Source: Mycobacterium genavense ATCC 51234 | Lineage (GTDB): Bacteria; Actinomycetota; Actinomycetes; Mycobacteriales; Mycobacteriaceae | Direction: 5' to 3' | DNA length: 64,000 bases | Assembly (NCBI RefSeq): GCF_000526915.1 | Contig: NZ_JAGZ01000014.1 | Location: 38,324 to 102,323 of the forward strand | Part shown: positions 44,415 through 52,795 of the stretch, piece after piece | Numbering within the stretch: position 1 is the stretch's first letter | Layout: each line of letters opens with the position of its first letter | The notes under the pieces: generated by a model | The model's input: only the letters and a program-made list of their open reading frames with translations | Told to the model about the DNA's origin: nothing | Database searches by the model: none | Program-made: the position numbers and the translations under genes

Positions 44415-46063
44415 CCGGCGCTCGGCAGGAGAGCGCCACCATTTCCCCGCGCCCGCTGGCTGACGATCTGCGGAGCGCGGACAATCGCGATTGCCCCAGC
44501 TGCACCGACTATTTGGGTGCCGCACTGGCCGATGCCATCGGCGGACCGGTGGGCCGGCATGCGCTGATCGGCCGAGCCCGGCTGATGACGCCGCTGCGAG
44601 TGATGTTCGTCTTCGCGCTGGTGTTTCTGGCGCTGGGCTGGTCGACGAAGGCGGCGTGCCTGCAGAGCAGCGGCACCGGAACCGGGGACCAGCGCGTTGC
44701 CAACTGGGACAACCAGCGCGCCTACTACGAGTTGTGTTACTCGGATACGGTTCCGCTGTACGGCGCGGAATTGTTGAACCAGGGCAAGTTTCCGTACAAG
44801 TCGAGCTGGATCGAAACCGATTCCAGCGGCGCCCCGCAGACCCGCTACGACGGCAAGCCCGCGGTGCGTTACATGGAGTATCCGGTGTTGACCGGGGTCT
44901 ATCAGTACGCGTCGATGGCGCTGGCCAAGACCTACACCGCGCTGAGCAAGCTGGCGCCGCTTCCGGTGATAGCGGAGGTGGTGGTGTTCTTCGACGTCGC
45001 CGCGTTCGGTCTGGCGTTGGCGTGGTTGGCGACCGTGTGGGCGACGGCGGGTCTGTCCGGCCGTCGGATCTGGGACGCGGCGTTGGTGGCCGCCTCACCG
45101 CTGCTGATCTTTCAGATCTTCACCAATTTCGACGCGCTGGCAACGGGATTCGCGATGAGCGGGCTGCTGGCTTGGGCGCGGCGCAAACCGGTGCTGGCCG
45201 GTGTGCTGATCGGGTTGGGTGCCGCGGCCAAGCTGTATCCACTGCTGTTCCTGGGCCCGATGCTGGTGCTGGCTGTCCGCACGGGCCGTGTCCGAATGCT
45301 GGTACGCACGGCGGTGGCCACCGTACTGACTTGGACGCTGGTGAACCTTCCTGTGCTGCTGCTCTTCCCACGCGGCTGGTCGGAGTTCTTCCGGCTCAAC
45401 ACCCGTCGCGGTGACGACATGGACTCGATCTACAACGTGGTCAAGTCCTTCACCGGATGGCCCGGCTTCGATCCGAAGCTGGGTTTCTGGGAACCACCCA
45501 CGGTGCTCAACACCGTGGTCGCGGTGTTGTTCGTCGCGTGTTGTGCGGCAATCACTTACATTGCGCTCACCGCTGCGCAGCGGCCGCGGGTGGCGCAGCT
45601 GCTGTTTTTGGTGACCGCGGCGTTCCTGTTGACGAACAAGGTGTGGAGCCCGCAGTTCTCGCTGTGGCTGGTGCCGCTTGCCGTGCTGGCGGTACCACAT
45701 CGACGGGTGTTGCTGGCGTGGATGACGATCGATGCGGTGGTGTGGGTGCCGCGGATGTACTACCTGTACGGAAACCCGAATCGTTCTCTGCCGGAACAGT
45801 TTTTCACCACCACGGTGCTATTGCGGGACATCGCCGTCGTGGCGTTGTGCGCGTTGGTGATTCGTCAGATCTATCGGCCAGACGAGGATTTGGTGCGCTG
45901 GGAGGGACGGGTGGACGATCCGTCCGGCGGGGCCTTCGACCGCGCTCCCGATGCACCGCCCGGCTGGTTGCCGGACTGGTTGCGCCCGGCCCACACCCGA
46001 CGGACGGGCCCAGCGGTACCTTCGCCGGACGCCGAAAAGGTTAGCGCTCAAGGACACACATGA
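44411..46063 (+). CDS. GT87-type mannosyltransferase-like membrane protein (Rv0051)
   Basis: This 550-residue protein has about ten membrane helices and is of the DUF2029/GT87 type, glycosyltransferases using polyprenyl-phosphate-mannose in mycobacterial envelope assembly. Visible features are the extracytoplasmic loop YMEYPVLTGVYQYASMALAK after the first helix and a GAAAKLYPLLFLGPMLVLAV segment. The donor and acceptor here are not known. It matches Rv0051 in length and lies in a tight operon: the start overlaps ponA1 and the end overlaps Rv0052. The frame is intact. Confidence 0.88.
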   Translation: MTGARQESATISPRPLADDLRSADNRDCPSCTDYLGAALADAIGGPVGRHALIGRARLMTPLRVMFVFALVFLALGWSTKAACLQSSGTGTGDQRVANWDNQRAYYELCYSDTVPLYGAELLNQGKFPYKSSWIETDSSGAPQTRYDGKPAVRYMEYPVLTGVYQYASMALAKTYTALSKLAPLPVIAEVVVFFDVAAFGLALAWLATVWATAGLSGRRIWDAALVAASPLLIFQIFTNFDALATGFAMSGLLAWARRKPVLAGVLIGLGAAAKLYPLLFLGPMLVLAVRTGRVRMLVRTAVATVLTWTLVNLPVLLLFPRGWSEFFRLNTRRGDDMDSIYNVVKSFTGWPGFDPKLGFWEPPTVLNTVVAVLFVACCAAITYIALTAAQRPRVAQLLFLVTAAFLLTNKVWSPQFSLWLVPLAVLAVPHRRVLLAWMTIDAVVWVPRMYYLYGNPNRSLPEQFFTTTVLLRDIAVVALCALVIRQIYRPDEDLVRWEGRVDDPSGGAFDRAPDAPPGWLPDWLRPAHTRRTGPAVPSPDAEKVSAQGHT

Positions 46064-46701
46064 CTCTGGTCGCCATCCCGTTGTTCCCGCGCTTCACCGC
46101 GCTCGACGCCGTCGGGCCTTACGAAGTGCTGCAACGCATTCCATCGATCGACGTGACGTTCGTCGGGCACCGTCGCGGCGAGGTGCGCACGGAGAACGGG
46201 ATGCTGGGGGTGACCTGCGACGCCAGCTTCGACGAAATCGGCGCGCCCGACGTGGTGGTGGTGCCCGGTGGCGTCGGCACCCGCAACCTCATTCACGACG
46301 AAGCCATCCGCGACTGGCTGCAGGCGGTACACCCGACCACCACATTCACCACCTCGGTGTGTACCGGCGCACTGTTGCTGGCCGCCGCCGGATTGCTGGA
46401 CGGTCTCACCGCGACCACGCACTGGCGGGCCGCGGATCTGCTCAACCAGCTGGGCGCACGCTATGTGGCGGACCGCGTCGTCGAACACCTCCCGCAACGC
46501 ATCATCACCGCGGCGGGGGTGTCCAGCGGCATCGACATGGCACTGCGGTTGACAGAACTCCTCGTGGACCGCGAGGCGGCGCAGGTCGCACAGCTGATGA
46601 TCGAATACGACCCGCAGCCCCCGTTTGACTCCGGTTCGCTCGCCAAGGCCGACGCGGCGACCAGGGCCCGCGCCGAGGAATACGTGCGACAGCGGCGATA
46701 G
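46060..46701 (+). CDS. DJ-1/PfpI family protein (Rv0052)
   Basis: This 213-residue protein has the class I amidotransferase-like DJ-1/PfpI fold. The nucleophile Cys is in TSVCTGALLLAAAG, the nearby acid is in the N-terminal DAVGPYEVL, and a His follows in TTHWRAADLL. It resembles isonitrile hydratase-type members, but the activity is unproved. Its ATG overlaps the end of Rv0051. The frame is intact. Confidence 0.88.
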   Translation: MTLVAIPLFPRFTALDAVGPYEVLQRIPSIDVTFVGHRRGEVRTENGMLGVTCDASFDEIGAPDVVVVPGGVGTRNLIHDEAIRDWLQAVHPTTTFTTSVCTGALLLAAAGLLDGLTATTHWRAADLLNQLGARYVADRVVEHLPQRIITAAGVSSGIDMALRLTELLVDREAAQVAQLMIEYDPQPPFDSGSLAKADAATRARAEEYVRQRR

Positions 46702-46853
46702 CGACTCATCGCGGCTACCGTTCGCGCGCCGGTCGGCCCACTTTTGCCCGCCTCGGTTGCTGTCCGGCATTGCCCGCGATTGTCGCTCGAAGGCGGGCAT
46801 TTCGTGGGCCTTGCCTCCAGAGTCCAATGTTGCTTGCGTTACGCCCGCGATTT

Positions 46854-46931
46854 TTGGTGGTCAGCAGGTCGTCCGGTACCCTGGGGCGGTTGCCGACGCA
46901 GGCGACTCTCCTGCCACGGACAGACCGTGGC
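46854..46931 (+). promoter_or_regulatory. rpsF operon promoter and leader hairpin
   Basis: TTGGTG (46854-46859) and TACCCT (46877-46882) are 17 bases apart. The leader of about 75 bases contains a 7-bp hairpin, GCCACGG-ACAGA-CCGTGGC (46913-46931). S6:S18 autoregulatory leaders are known before rpsF in many bacteria, but I cannot confirm that consensus here. A GAGGAGGTG ribosome site precedes the ATG. Confidence 0.5.
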
Positions 46932-46962
46932 CGCTTAGACCAGAGGAGGTGGTGAGGTTTCC

Positions 46963-47253
46963 ATGCGTCCATACGAAATCATGGTCATTCTTGACCCCAC
47001 ACTTGACGAGCGCACCGTTGCTCCGTCCCTGGAGACGTTCCTGAACGTCGTCCGCAAAGACGGCGGGACCGTCGACAAGGTGGACATCTGGGGCAAGCGC
47101 CGGCTGGCCTACGAGATCGCCAAGCACGCCGAAGGCATCTACGTAGTCATCGACCTGAAGGCGGCCCCGGCCACGGTGTCCGAGCTCGACCGTCAGCTCA
47201 GCCTCAACGAGTCGGTGTTGCGCACCAAAGTGATGCGTACCGACAAACACTGA
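46963..47253 (+). CDS. rpsF: 30S ribosomal protein S6
   Basis: This 96-residue protein has the standard bacterial S6 length. It begins MRPYEIMVILDPTLDERTVA and contains the conserved GKRRLAYEIAKHAEGIYVVI. It binds S18 and 16S rRNA in the platform of the small subunit. It is the first gene of rpsF-ssb-rpsR1-rplI. The frame is intact. Confidence 0.98.
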   Translation: MRPYEIMVILDPTLDERTVAPSLETFLNVVRKDGGTVDKVDIWGKRRLAYEIAKHAEGIYVVIDLKAAPATVSELDRQLSLNESVLRTKVMRTDKH

Positions 47254-47367
47254 GCCGGGTAGCGAGCACACTCCCCGCCGTCGGCGCGCTTGCGTAGGCT
47301 CAGCGAGACATGCTCATGACCGTCTACCGTCCCCGGGCGAGAGCCAGGATGGATCCAGGAGGACACA

Positions 47368-47889
47368 GTGGCTGGTGACACCACTATCACCGTCGTCGGA
47401 AACCTGACTGCCGACCCTGAACTGCGGTTCACGCCGTCGGGTGCTGCCGTCGCGAATTTCACCGTGGCGTCCACACCCCGGATCTACGACCGCCAAAGTG
47501 GGGAATGGAAAGACGGCGAGGCGCTGTTCTTGCGGTGCAACATCTGGCGCGAGGCCGCGGAGAACGTCGCCGAAAGCCTCACCCGCGGATCGCGGGTGAT
47601 CGTCACGGGACGGCTCAAGCAGCGCTCTTTCGAAACCCGTGAAGGGGAGAAGCGCACCGTCGTCGAGGTTGAGGTCGACGAGATCGGGCCCTCGCTGCGC
47701 TACGCCACGGCCAAGGTCAACAAGGCCAGCCGCAGTGGCGGGGGAGGGGGCGGCTTCGGCAGCGGCGGTGGCGGATCCCGGCAGTCAGCGCCCGCTCATT
47801 CGGGCGGCGGCGTGCCGGCGGACGACCCGTGGGGCAGTGCCCCGGCATCGGGCTCCTTCGGCGGCGGTGACGAAGAACCTCCGTTCTGA
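47368..47889 (+). CDS. ssb: Single-stranded DNA-binding protein
   Basis: This 173-residue SSB has an N-terminal OB fold (DTTITVVGNLTADPELRFTP, then FLRCNIWREAAENVAESL). A Gly-rich linker and the acidic tip DEEPPF follow, where partner proteins bind. It starts at GTG after AGGAGG. It matches Rv0054 and is essential for replication and repair. The frame is intact, including the Gly-rich stretch with long G runs, where sequencing indels would be expected if error were frequent. Confidence 0.98.
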   Translation: MAGDTTITVVGNLTADPELRFTPSGAAVANFTVASTPRIYDRQSGEWKDGEALFLRCNIWREAAENVAESLTRGSRVIVTGRLKQRSFETREGEKRTVVEVEVDEIGPSLRYATAKVNKASRSGGGGGGFGSGGGGSRQSAPAHSGGGVPADDPWGSAPASGSFGGGDEEPPF

Positions 47890-47941
47890 CGTCGACCACA
47901 AAACCACACAAGACCAATAGCAAACGGAAAGGAACGAGCAC

Positions 47942-48196
47942 ATGGCAAAGTCCACGAAACGGCGCCCGGCGCCCGAAAAGCCAATCAAGACCCGCAAATG
48001 CGTCTTCTGCGCGAAGAAGGGCCAGTCGATCGACTACAAAGACACCACTCTGCTGCGCACGTACATCAGCGAGCGCGGCAAGATTCGCGCCCGTCGTGTC
48101 ACCGGTAACTGCGTGCAGCACCAGCGCGACATCGCGCTCGCGGTGAAGAACGCCCGCGAGGTGGCTTTGCTGCCCTTCACGTCGTCGGCGCGATAA
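47942..48196 (+). CDS. rpsR1: 30S ribosomal protein S18, zinc-binding (C+) form
   Basis: This 84-residue S18 has the cysteine motif TRKCVFCAKKG and a later NCVQH, marking the zinc-binding C+ paralogue (RpsR1, Rv0055). Mycobacteria also carry a cysteine-free form used in zinc shortage. It is preceded by GGAAAGGAA. The frame is intact. Confidence 0.97.
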   Translation: MAKSTKRRPAPEKPIKTRKCVFCAKKGQSIDYKDTTLLRTYISERGKIRARRVTGNCVQHQRDIALAVKNAREVALLPFTSSAR

Positions 48197-48238
48197 CCGG
48201 CGCGTTTTGTTTACGACCCAACCGAAAGTACGAAAAGG

Positions 48239-48697
48239 ATGAAGCTGATTCTGACGGCCGACGTCGACCACCTCGGCACCGTCGGCGAGACTGTCGAGGT
48301 CAAGGACGGGTACGGCCGTAACTTCCTCCTTCCGCGCGGCCTGGCGATCGTCGCCTCGCGCGGTGCGCAAAAGCAGGCCGACGAGATCCGCCGCGCCCGC
48401 GAGACCAAGGCCGTGCGCGACCTCGGGCACGCCAACGAGATCAAGACGGCGATCGAGGCGCTCGGCCCGGTTTCGCTGCCGGTGAAGACGGCCGCCGATT
48501 CCGGCAAGTTGTTCGGCTCAGTGACCGCCGGCGATGTCGCCGCGGCAATCAAGAAGGCTGGCGGCCCGAATCTGGACAAGCGCATTATTCGGTTGCCCAA
48601 GTCGCATATCAAGTCTGTCGGCACCCACTCGGTGGCGGTGCATCTGCACCCCGAGATCAATGTCGACGTTGCGCTCAACGTCGTCGCGGACAGCTAA
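48239..48697 (+). CDS. rplI: 50S ribosomal protein L9
   Basis: This 152-residue L9 begins MKLILTADVDHLGTVGETVE with the family signature GYGRNFLLPRGLAIVAS. The central helix and C-terminal rRNA-binding domain (LPKSHIKSVGTHSVAVHLHP) are complete. It is the last gene of the operon. The frame is intact. Confidence 0.98.
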   Translation: MKLILTADVDHLGTVGETVEVKDGYGRNFLLPRGLAIVASRGAQKQADEIRRARETKAVRDLGHANEIKTAIEALGPVSLPVKTAADSGKLFGSVTAGDVAAAIKKAGGPNLDKRIIRLPKSHIKSVGTHSVAVHLHPEINVDVALNVVADS

Positions 48698-49232
48698 CTC
48701 CACACCGCTTGTTCACATCCGGCGGCTGTCGTTAATCGGCGGCCGCCGGATTTTGTCATGCCCTCGGCGCGCCGACGGGCTCCCCTGTGGATGGGCGGAC
48801 GTGGTCGGGCTGGCGAACTATTTGGGTGACCTCGCCGGGCGCGCCCCTTAACCCGCTCGTAACGCGGCGAAAATACGGCCGAAAGCCAACACGCCCGGCG
48901 CAGTAACGTGCGACGACACGCCGAAGAGATTCTTCTCCACACCAGCTAACCGGTGTTGTACTGCCCTCAGCAGCGGGGATGCCGCGGCGCCACGTTTTGT
49001 TCCACAGGTTCTCCACACCCCACTCAACACAGGTGTCGACGGATATGCACACACGATGCACAGCCTTATGAACAACGGCCCTTTTACCCGCAGGCCAGCA
49101 ACGATTACGGTCTTTCCGGCGCGCGGCTTTACGGGCGCATTGGGACCGGAGTGGGAGTGCCCTGAGCGACGTGGTCGAGTGTCGTCTATCGAATGTATGT
49201 TCGTCTCATGTTCGTGAGGGAGGTGTGAGTCC
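48698..49232. other. Intergenic region before dnaB with DnaA-box-like sites
   Basis: This 535-base gap holds no convincing gene, although M. tuberculosis has Rv0057 here. A GGCGGCTGTC / GGCGGCCGCCGG-type hairpin just after rplI may terminate its operon. Three 9-mers close to the mycobacterial DnaA box TTGTCCACA occur: TTCTCCACA at 48933-48941 and 49009-49017, and TGTTCCACA at 48998-49006. The region near dnaB is otherwise unremarkable. Confidence 0.55.
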
Positions 49233-51614
49233 TTGGCCGTCGTAGATGACCTGGCGCCGGGAATGGACTCGCCGCCGCCCAGCGAGGAATTCGGGCGTCA
49301 ACCACCGCAGGATCTGGCTGCCGAGCAGTCCGTGTTGGGCGGGATGCTGCTGAGCAAGGACGCCATCGCCGACGTGCTGGAGCGGGTGCGGCCCGGCGAT
49401 TTCTATCGCCCGGCACATCAGAGCGTCTACGACGCGATCCTGGATCTGTACGGGCGCGGGGAGCCCGCCGACGCGGTGACGGTGGCCGCCGAACTGGACC
49501 GCCGCGGGTTGCTGCGCCGGATCGGCGGGGCACCGTATCTGCATACCCTGATTTCCACGGTGCCGACCGCCGCCAACGCCGGGTACTACGCGGACATCGT
49601 GGCCGAGAAGGCGCTGCTGCGCCGGCTCGTGGAGGCCGGAACCCGGGTCGTGCAGTACGGCTACGCGGGCGCCGAGGGTGCCGACGTCGCCGAGGTGGTC
49701 GACCGGGCCCAGGCGGAGATTTACGATGTTGCCGACCGGCGGCTGTCGGAGGATTTCGTCCCGCTCGAGGACCTGCTGCAGCCGACGATGGACGAGATCG
49801 ACGCCATCGCCTCCAACGGTGGAGTGGCGCGTGGCGTGCCGACCGGTTTCACCGAACTCGACGAGGTGACCAACGGCCTGCACCCAGGACAGATGATCAT
49901 CGTCGCGGCGAGACCTGGAGTCGGCAAAGCCCTTGCCTTGGACACACCGCTGCCTACGCCGACCGGCTGGACGACGATGCGCGATGTCCGGGTTGGCGAC
50001 GAACTACTTGGCGACGACGGGCGGCCGACGCGGGTGGTGGCCGCTACCGAGGTGATGCTCGGGCGGCCCTGCTATGAGGTCGAGTTCTCGGACGGGACCG
50101 TGATCGTCGCCGACGCGGAGCACCAGTGGCTAACCGAAACCCGTGCGTCGCGCAAGTCAGCGCAAGCCGCGGCGACGGGCTACCATCGCACCAAGAATCA
50201 GGGCACCTTTGCGGCGGTGCGAACGACGGCCGAGATCGCCGGAACTCTGCGGTGCGCCACCAAGGACCGGCGAGGCAACCACAGCGTGGTCAACGCGCAA
50301 GCGCTCAATTTACCGGCTCGCGACTTCTTAGTGCAGCCATACACTTTGGGCGCCTGGCTGGGAGATGGCACCAGTGCCGCAGCCCAGATCACCACGGCCG
50401 ATCCCGAACTCATCATGCGGATTGAAGCGGACGGATACGTCGCGCAGACATTGCAGGCGCGGCTACGCACGCTGGGAGTTCTTGGTAACAAGCACATTCC
50501 GACGGATTATTTGCGGGGGTCCGAGACGCAGCGCCGCGAACTTCTTGCCGGCCTGCTCGACACTGACGGAACCGTGACAGCGGGTGGCGCAGTCCAATTC
50601 TGTGTCACCAACCAGCGGCTCGCGATGGATGTCGCCGAGCTAGTCGTCAGCCTCGGCTATCGCTGCCAAACATCGACCAAGCGGGTCCGAGGCCGCAACG
50701 AGTTGTCGAGCACCGCCTACACGCTGACTTTCTCCACCGACGACACAGTGTTCGCGCTGCAGCGAAAAGTGCTGCTGCACAAGGAGCGTCGGGCGGCAAC
50801 CGGTACCGTACGTTCTGGTTCCCGGTTCATCGTGGACGTCCGCCCGATCGAGACGATGCCGGTGCGGTGTGTCGAAGTGGACAACGATAGCCACATGTAC
50901 CTGGCAAGCAGGGCGATGGTTCCCACTCATAATTCCACACTGGGACTGGATTTCTTGCGCTCGTGCTCGATCAAGCACCGGATGGCCAGCGTCATCTTCT
51001 CGCTGGAGATGAGCAAGTCCGAGATCGTGATGCGGCTGCTGTCGGCGGAAGCGAAAATCAAACTCTCCAATATGCGTTCGGGGCGGATGAACGACGACGA
51101 CTGGACGCGGCTGGCGCGGCGGATGAGTGAAATCAGCGAGGCGCCACTGTATATCGACGACTCGCCGAACCTGACCATGATGGAGATCCGCGCCAAGGCG
51201 CGCCGGCTCAAACAGAAGGCCGACCTGCGTCTGGTTGTGGTCGACTATCTGCAGCTGATGTCGTCGGGAAAGAAGGTCGAGTCGCGCCAGCTCGAGGTTT
51301 CCGAATTCTCACGCCAATTAAAGCTTTTGGCCAAAGAGCTGGAAGTCCCGGTGGTGGCGATCAGCCAGCTGAACCGCGGCCCTGAGCAGCGCACCGACAA
51401 GAAGCCGATGCTGTCGGACCTTCGCGAATCGGGATCGCTGGAGCAAGATGCCGACATGGTCATCCTGCTGAACAGGCCGGACGCCTTCGAGCGCGACGAC
51501 CCGCGCGGGGGAGAGGCCGACTTCATTCTGGCCAAGCACCGCAACGGCCCCACCAAGACGGTCACCGTCGCCCACCAGCTGCACCTGTCGCGCTTCGCCA
51601 ACATGGCTCGGTAG
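49233..51614 (+). CDS. dnaB: Replicative DNA helicase DnaB, intein-containing precursor
   Basis: The 793-residue precursor encodes the hexameric helicase that unwinds DNA at the fork. The N-terminal domain (QDLAAEQSVLGGMLLSKDAI) and linker are followed by the RecA-like domain. The Walker A motif ARPGVGK-STLGLDFL is split by a 335-residue intein. After splicing, the 458-residue protein has the normal length. Downstream motifs include VIFSLEMSKSEIVMRLLSAE, the Walker B region RLVVVDYLQLMSSG and the C-terminal RNGPTKTVTVA. It matches Rv0058. Helicase activity depends on splicing. The frame is intact. Confidence 0.98.
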   Translation: MAVVDDLAPGMDSPPPSEEFGRQPPQDLAAEQSVLGGMLLSKDAIADVLERVRPGDFYRPAHQSVYDAILDLYGRGEPADAVTVAAELDRRGLLRRIGGAPYLHTLISTVPTAANAGYYADIVAEKALLRRLVEAGTRVVQYGYAGAEGADVAEVVDRAQAEIYDVADRRLSEDFVPLEDLLQPTMDEIDAIASNGGVARGVPTGFTELDEVTNGLHPGQMIIVAARPGVGKALALDTPLPTPTGWTTMRDVRVGDELLGDDGRPTRVVAATEVMLGRPCYEVEFSDGTVIVADAEHQWLTETRASRKSAQAAATGYHRTKNQGTFAAVRTTAEIAGTLRCATKDRRGNHSVVNAQALNLPARDFLVQPYTLGAWLGDGTSAAAQITTADPELIMRIEADGYVAQTLQARLRTLGVLGNKHIPTDYLRGSETQRRELLAGLLDTDGTVTAGGAVQFCVTNQRLAMDVAELVVSLGYRCQTSTKRVRGRNELSSTAYTLTFSTDDTVFALQRKVLLHKERRAATGTVRSGSRFIVDVRPIETMPVRCVEVDNDSHMYLASRAMVPTHNSTLGLDFLRSCSIKHRMASVIFSLEMSKSEIVMRLLSAEAKIKLSNMRSGRMNDDDWTRLARRMSEISEAPLYIDDSPNLTMMEIRAKARRLKQKADLRLVVVDYLQLMSSGKKVESRQLEVSEFSRQLKLLAKELEVPVVAISQLNRGPEQRTDKKPMLSDLRESGSLEQDADMVILLNRPDAFERDDPRGGEADFILAKHRNGPTKTVTVAHQLHLSRFANMAR
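49929..50933 (+). mobile_element. DnaB intein with LAGLIDADG endonuclease
   Basis: This 335-residue intein starts ALALDTPLPTPTGW after GVGK and ends VPTHN before Ser. It starts with Ala, not Cys or Ser. It carries Trp in AEHQWLT, Cys in VRCVEV and Thr in PTHN, the WCT set of class 3 inteins, which splice from an internal Cys. A homing endonuclease domain is inserted, with LGAWLGDGT and LAGLLDTDG as the two LAGLIDADG motifs. Both acidic residues are present, so it may be active. Confidence 0.92.
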
Positions 51615-51805
51615 GAGCTCGAGCGCTGCGGCGCGATGACTCTAGATACAGGTGAACCCTCATCGAGGTGAAGAGATTGCACCAGCAGCGTTGTCGTGCG
51701 ATCACGACCGCGACGGCACCCAGGTGCGAGGACCGAGACTATGCAGGAGGTTCTTGTCGGAGGGTGGGTGCATGCCGGTGCTCAACACTACGAAAGGGAG
51801 CTGCG

Positions 51806-52290
51806 ATGTGCTGGCAATGCGACAATCCAAGCGCCACAACCGAGGACTACCTGAACGTACTGCGTGCAACCATCCGCCGCGACCACGGTTGGGCGGTTCA
51901 GTACGTCGAAAGCGATAACAGGCCCTTCGCCTACACGGTCGGGCTACACAGTCGGGGCTGCCCGAACTGTTGATGACGGGTCTGCCCGCCCACACGAGCT
52001 GTCGCGTCCTCAATTCCATTGCGCACATGATCGTCGACGACCGCACGGTGCTCGCACCGGCAATGCATATCGACTACCAAGACAGATTTCTTATCGAAGT
52101 GGTCGAGGTCGAGCATCCGGATGTCCACTTGAAGTTCGCGGTCGGGCTCTTCGGCCCACGTGTCCGTGCCCTGCAATTGGTGTGGGCTGATGACAAGGGC
52201 CGTTGGCCTTGGGATGCAAGGTGGGGGCATGGCCGTCGTCGGCAGCCGGTGCTCGGCGTCCGTGCGGACCCCCCAGGCGCGGCCGCCTAA
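51806..52290 (+). pseudogene. DUF4262 family protein, frameshifted
   Basis: This is a mycobacterial DUF4262-type protein of about 161 codons. It starts MCWQCDNPSATTEDYLNVLR and reads GWAVQYVESDNRPFAYTVGL. After a one-base loss near 51958 (HSRG, then LPELL in the other frame), it continues VLAPAMHIDYQDRFLIEVVE and LQLVWADDKGRWPWD. The loss is in a G run. Function is unknown. It lies just after dnaB and has its own ribosome site (AAAGGGAG). Confidence 0.82.
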
Positions 52291-52320
52291 ACTTTCGCTT
52301 AGTTGATTTTGGCGCTATCG

Positions 52321-52785
52321 CTAAGGCGCGGCTGCCACATCGGGCGACTCGCGCGCTGCCGTATCCACCTCCCGCAGGCGCCCTTTCAGTCGCCTGACCC
52401 TGAGCAGCTGCGCGGTCATGTTAGTGGCACTGAACATCGGCAGCACCCCGATGAACGTCCGAATCGAAGGTGTGCCGCCGTGCAGCTGCTGAAGACAGCC
52501 GAAGACATAGAAGAATCCCATGGCAAAGATAGTCGCGGGTATCGAGAAGGCAAGCGGGGAGCTGCAGTCGGAGACGATTTCACGTGCATACTCGAGTTCG
52601 TCTTGCGACATGGGTTGGCGCTGACGCAGTTTGGCCAGAACCGTCTTGTGGGCGCCTACCGTTTCGCCCAACGCAGCGGGCCGTCGATCCTCTAGCCGCC
52701 TGATGAATAGGAACGCGCAGAAGATAAACGTAAGTCCGAGCCCTGCAACGATTATCGTCAACAAGCTCCACAAACCGTAGGCCAT
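52321..52785 (-). CDS. Hypothetical membrane protein
   Basis: This 154-residue protein has an N-terminal helix (LLTIIVAGLGLTFIFCAFLF), a cytoplasmic-looking charged segment and a second hydrophobic part (FSIPATIFAMGFFYVFGCLQ). I do not recognise a family. It lies 10 bases downstream of the mmpL gene on the same strand, so it may belong to that operon. The frame is intact. Confidence 0.65.
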   Translation of the reverse strand: MAYGLWSLLTIIVAGLGLTFIFCAFLFIRRLEDRRPAALGETVGAHKTVLAKLRQRQPMSQDELEYAREIVSDCSSPLAFSIPATIFAMGFFYVFGCLQQLHGGTPSIRTFIGVLPMFSATNMTAQLLRVRRLKGRLREVDTAARESPDVAAAP

Positions 52786-52795
52786 CGTCGAGCTC

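Noticed and set aside
43026..45098. Minus-strand open frame of 690 codons opposite ponA1 and Rv0051
   Set aside because: Arg/Ser/Pro-rich noise overlapping two conserved intact genes on the other strand.
48953..49165. Rv0057 homologue before dnaB
   Set aside because: The 70-codon frame here is Cys/Arg/Tyr noise and does not resemble a mycobacterial protein.
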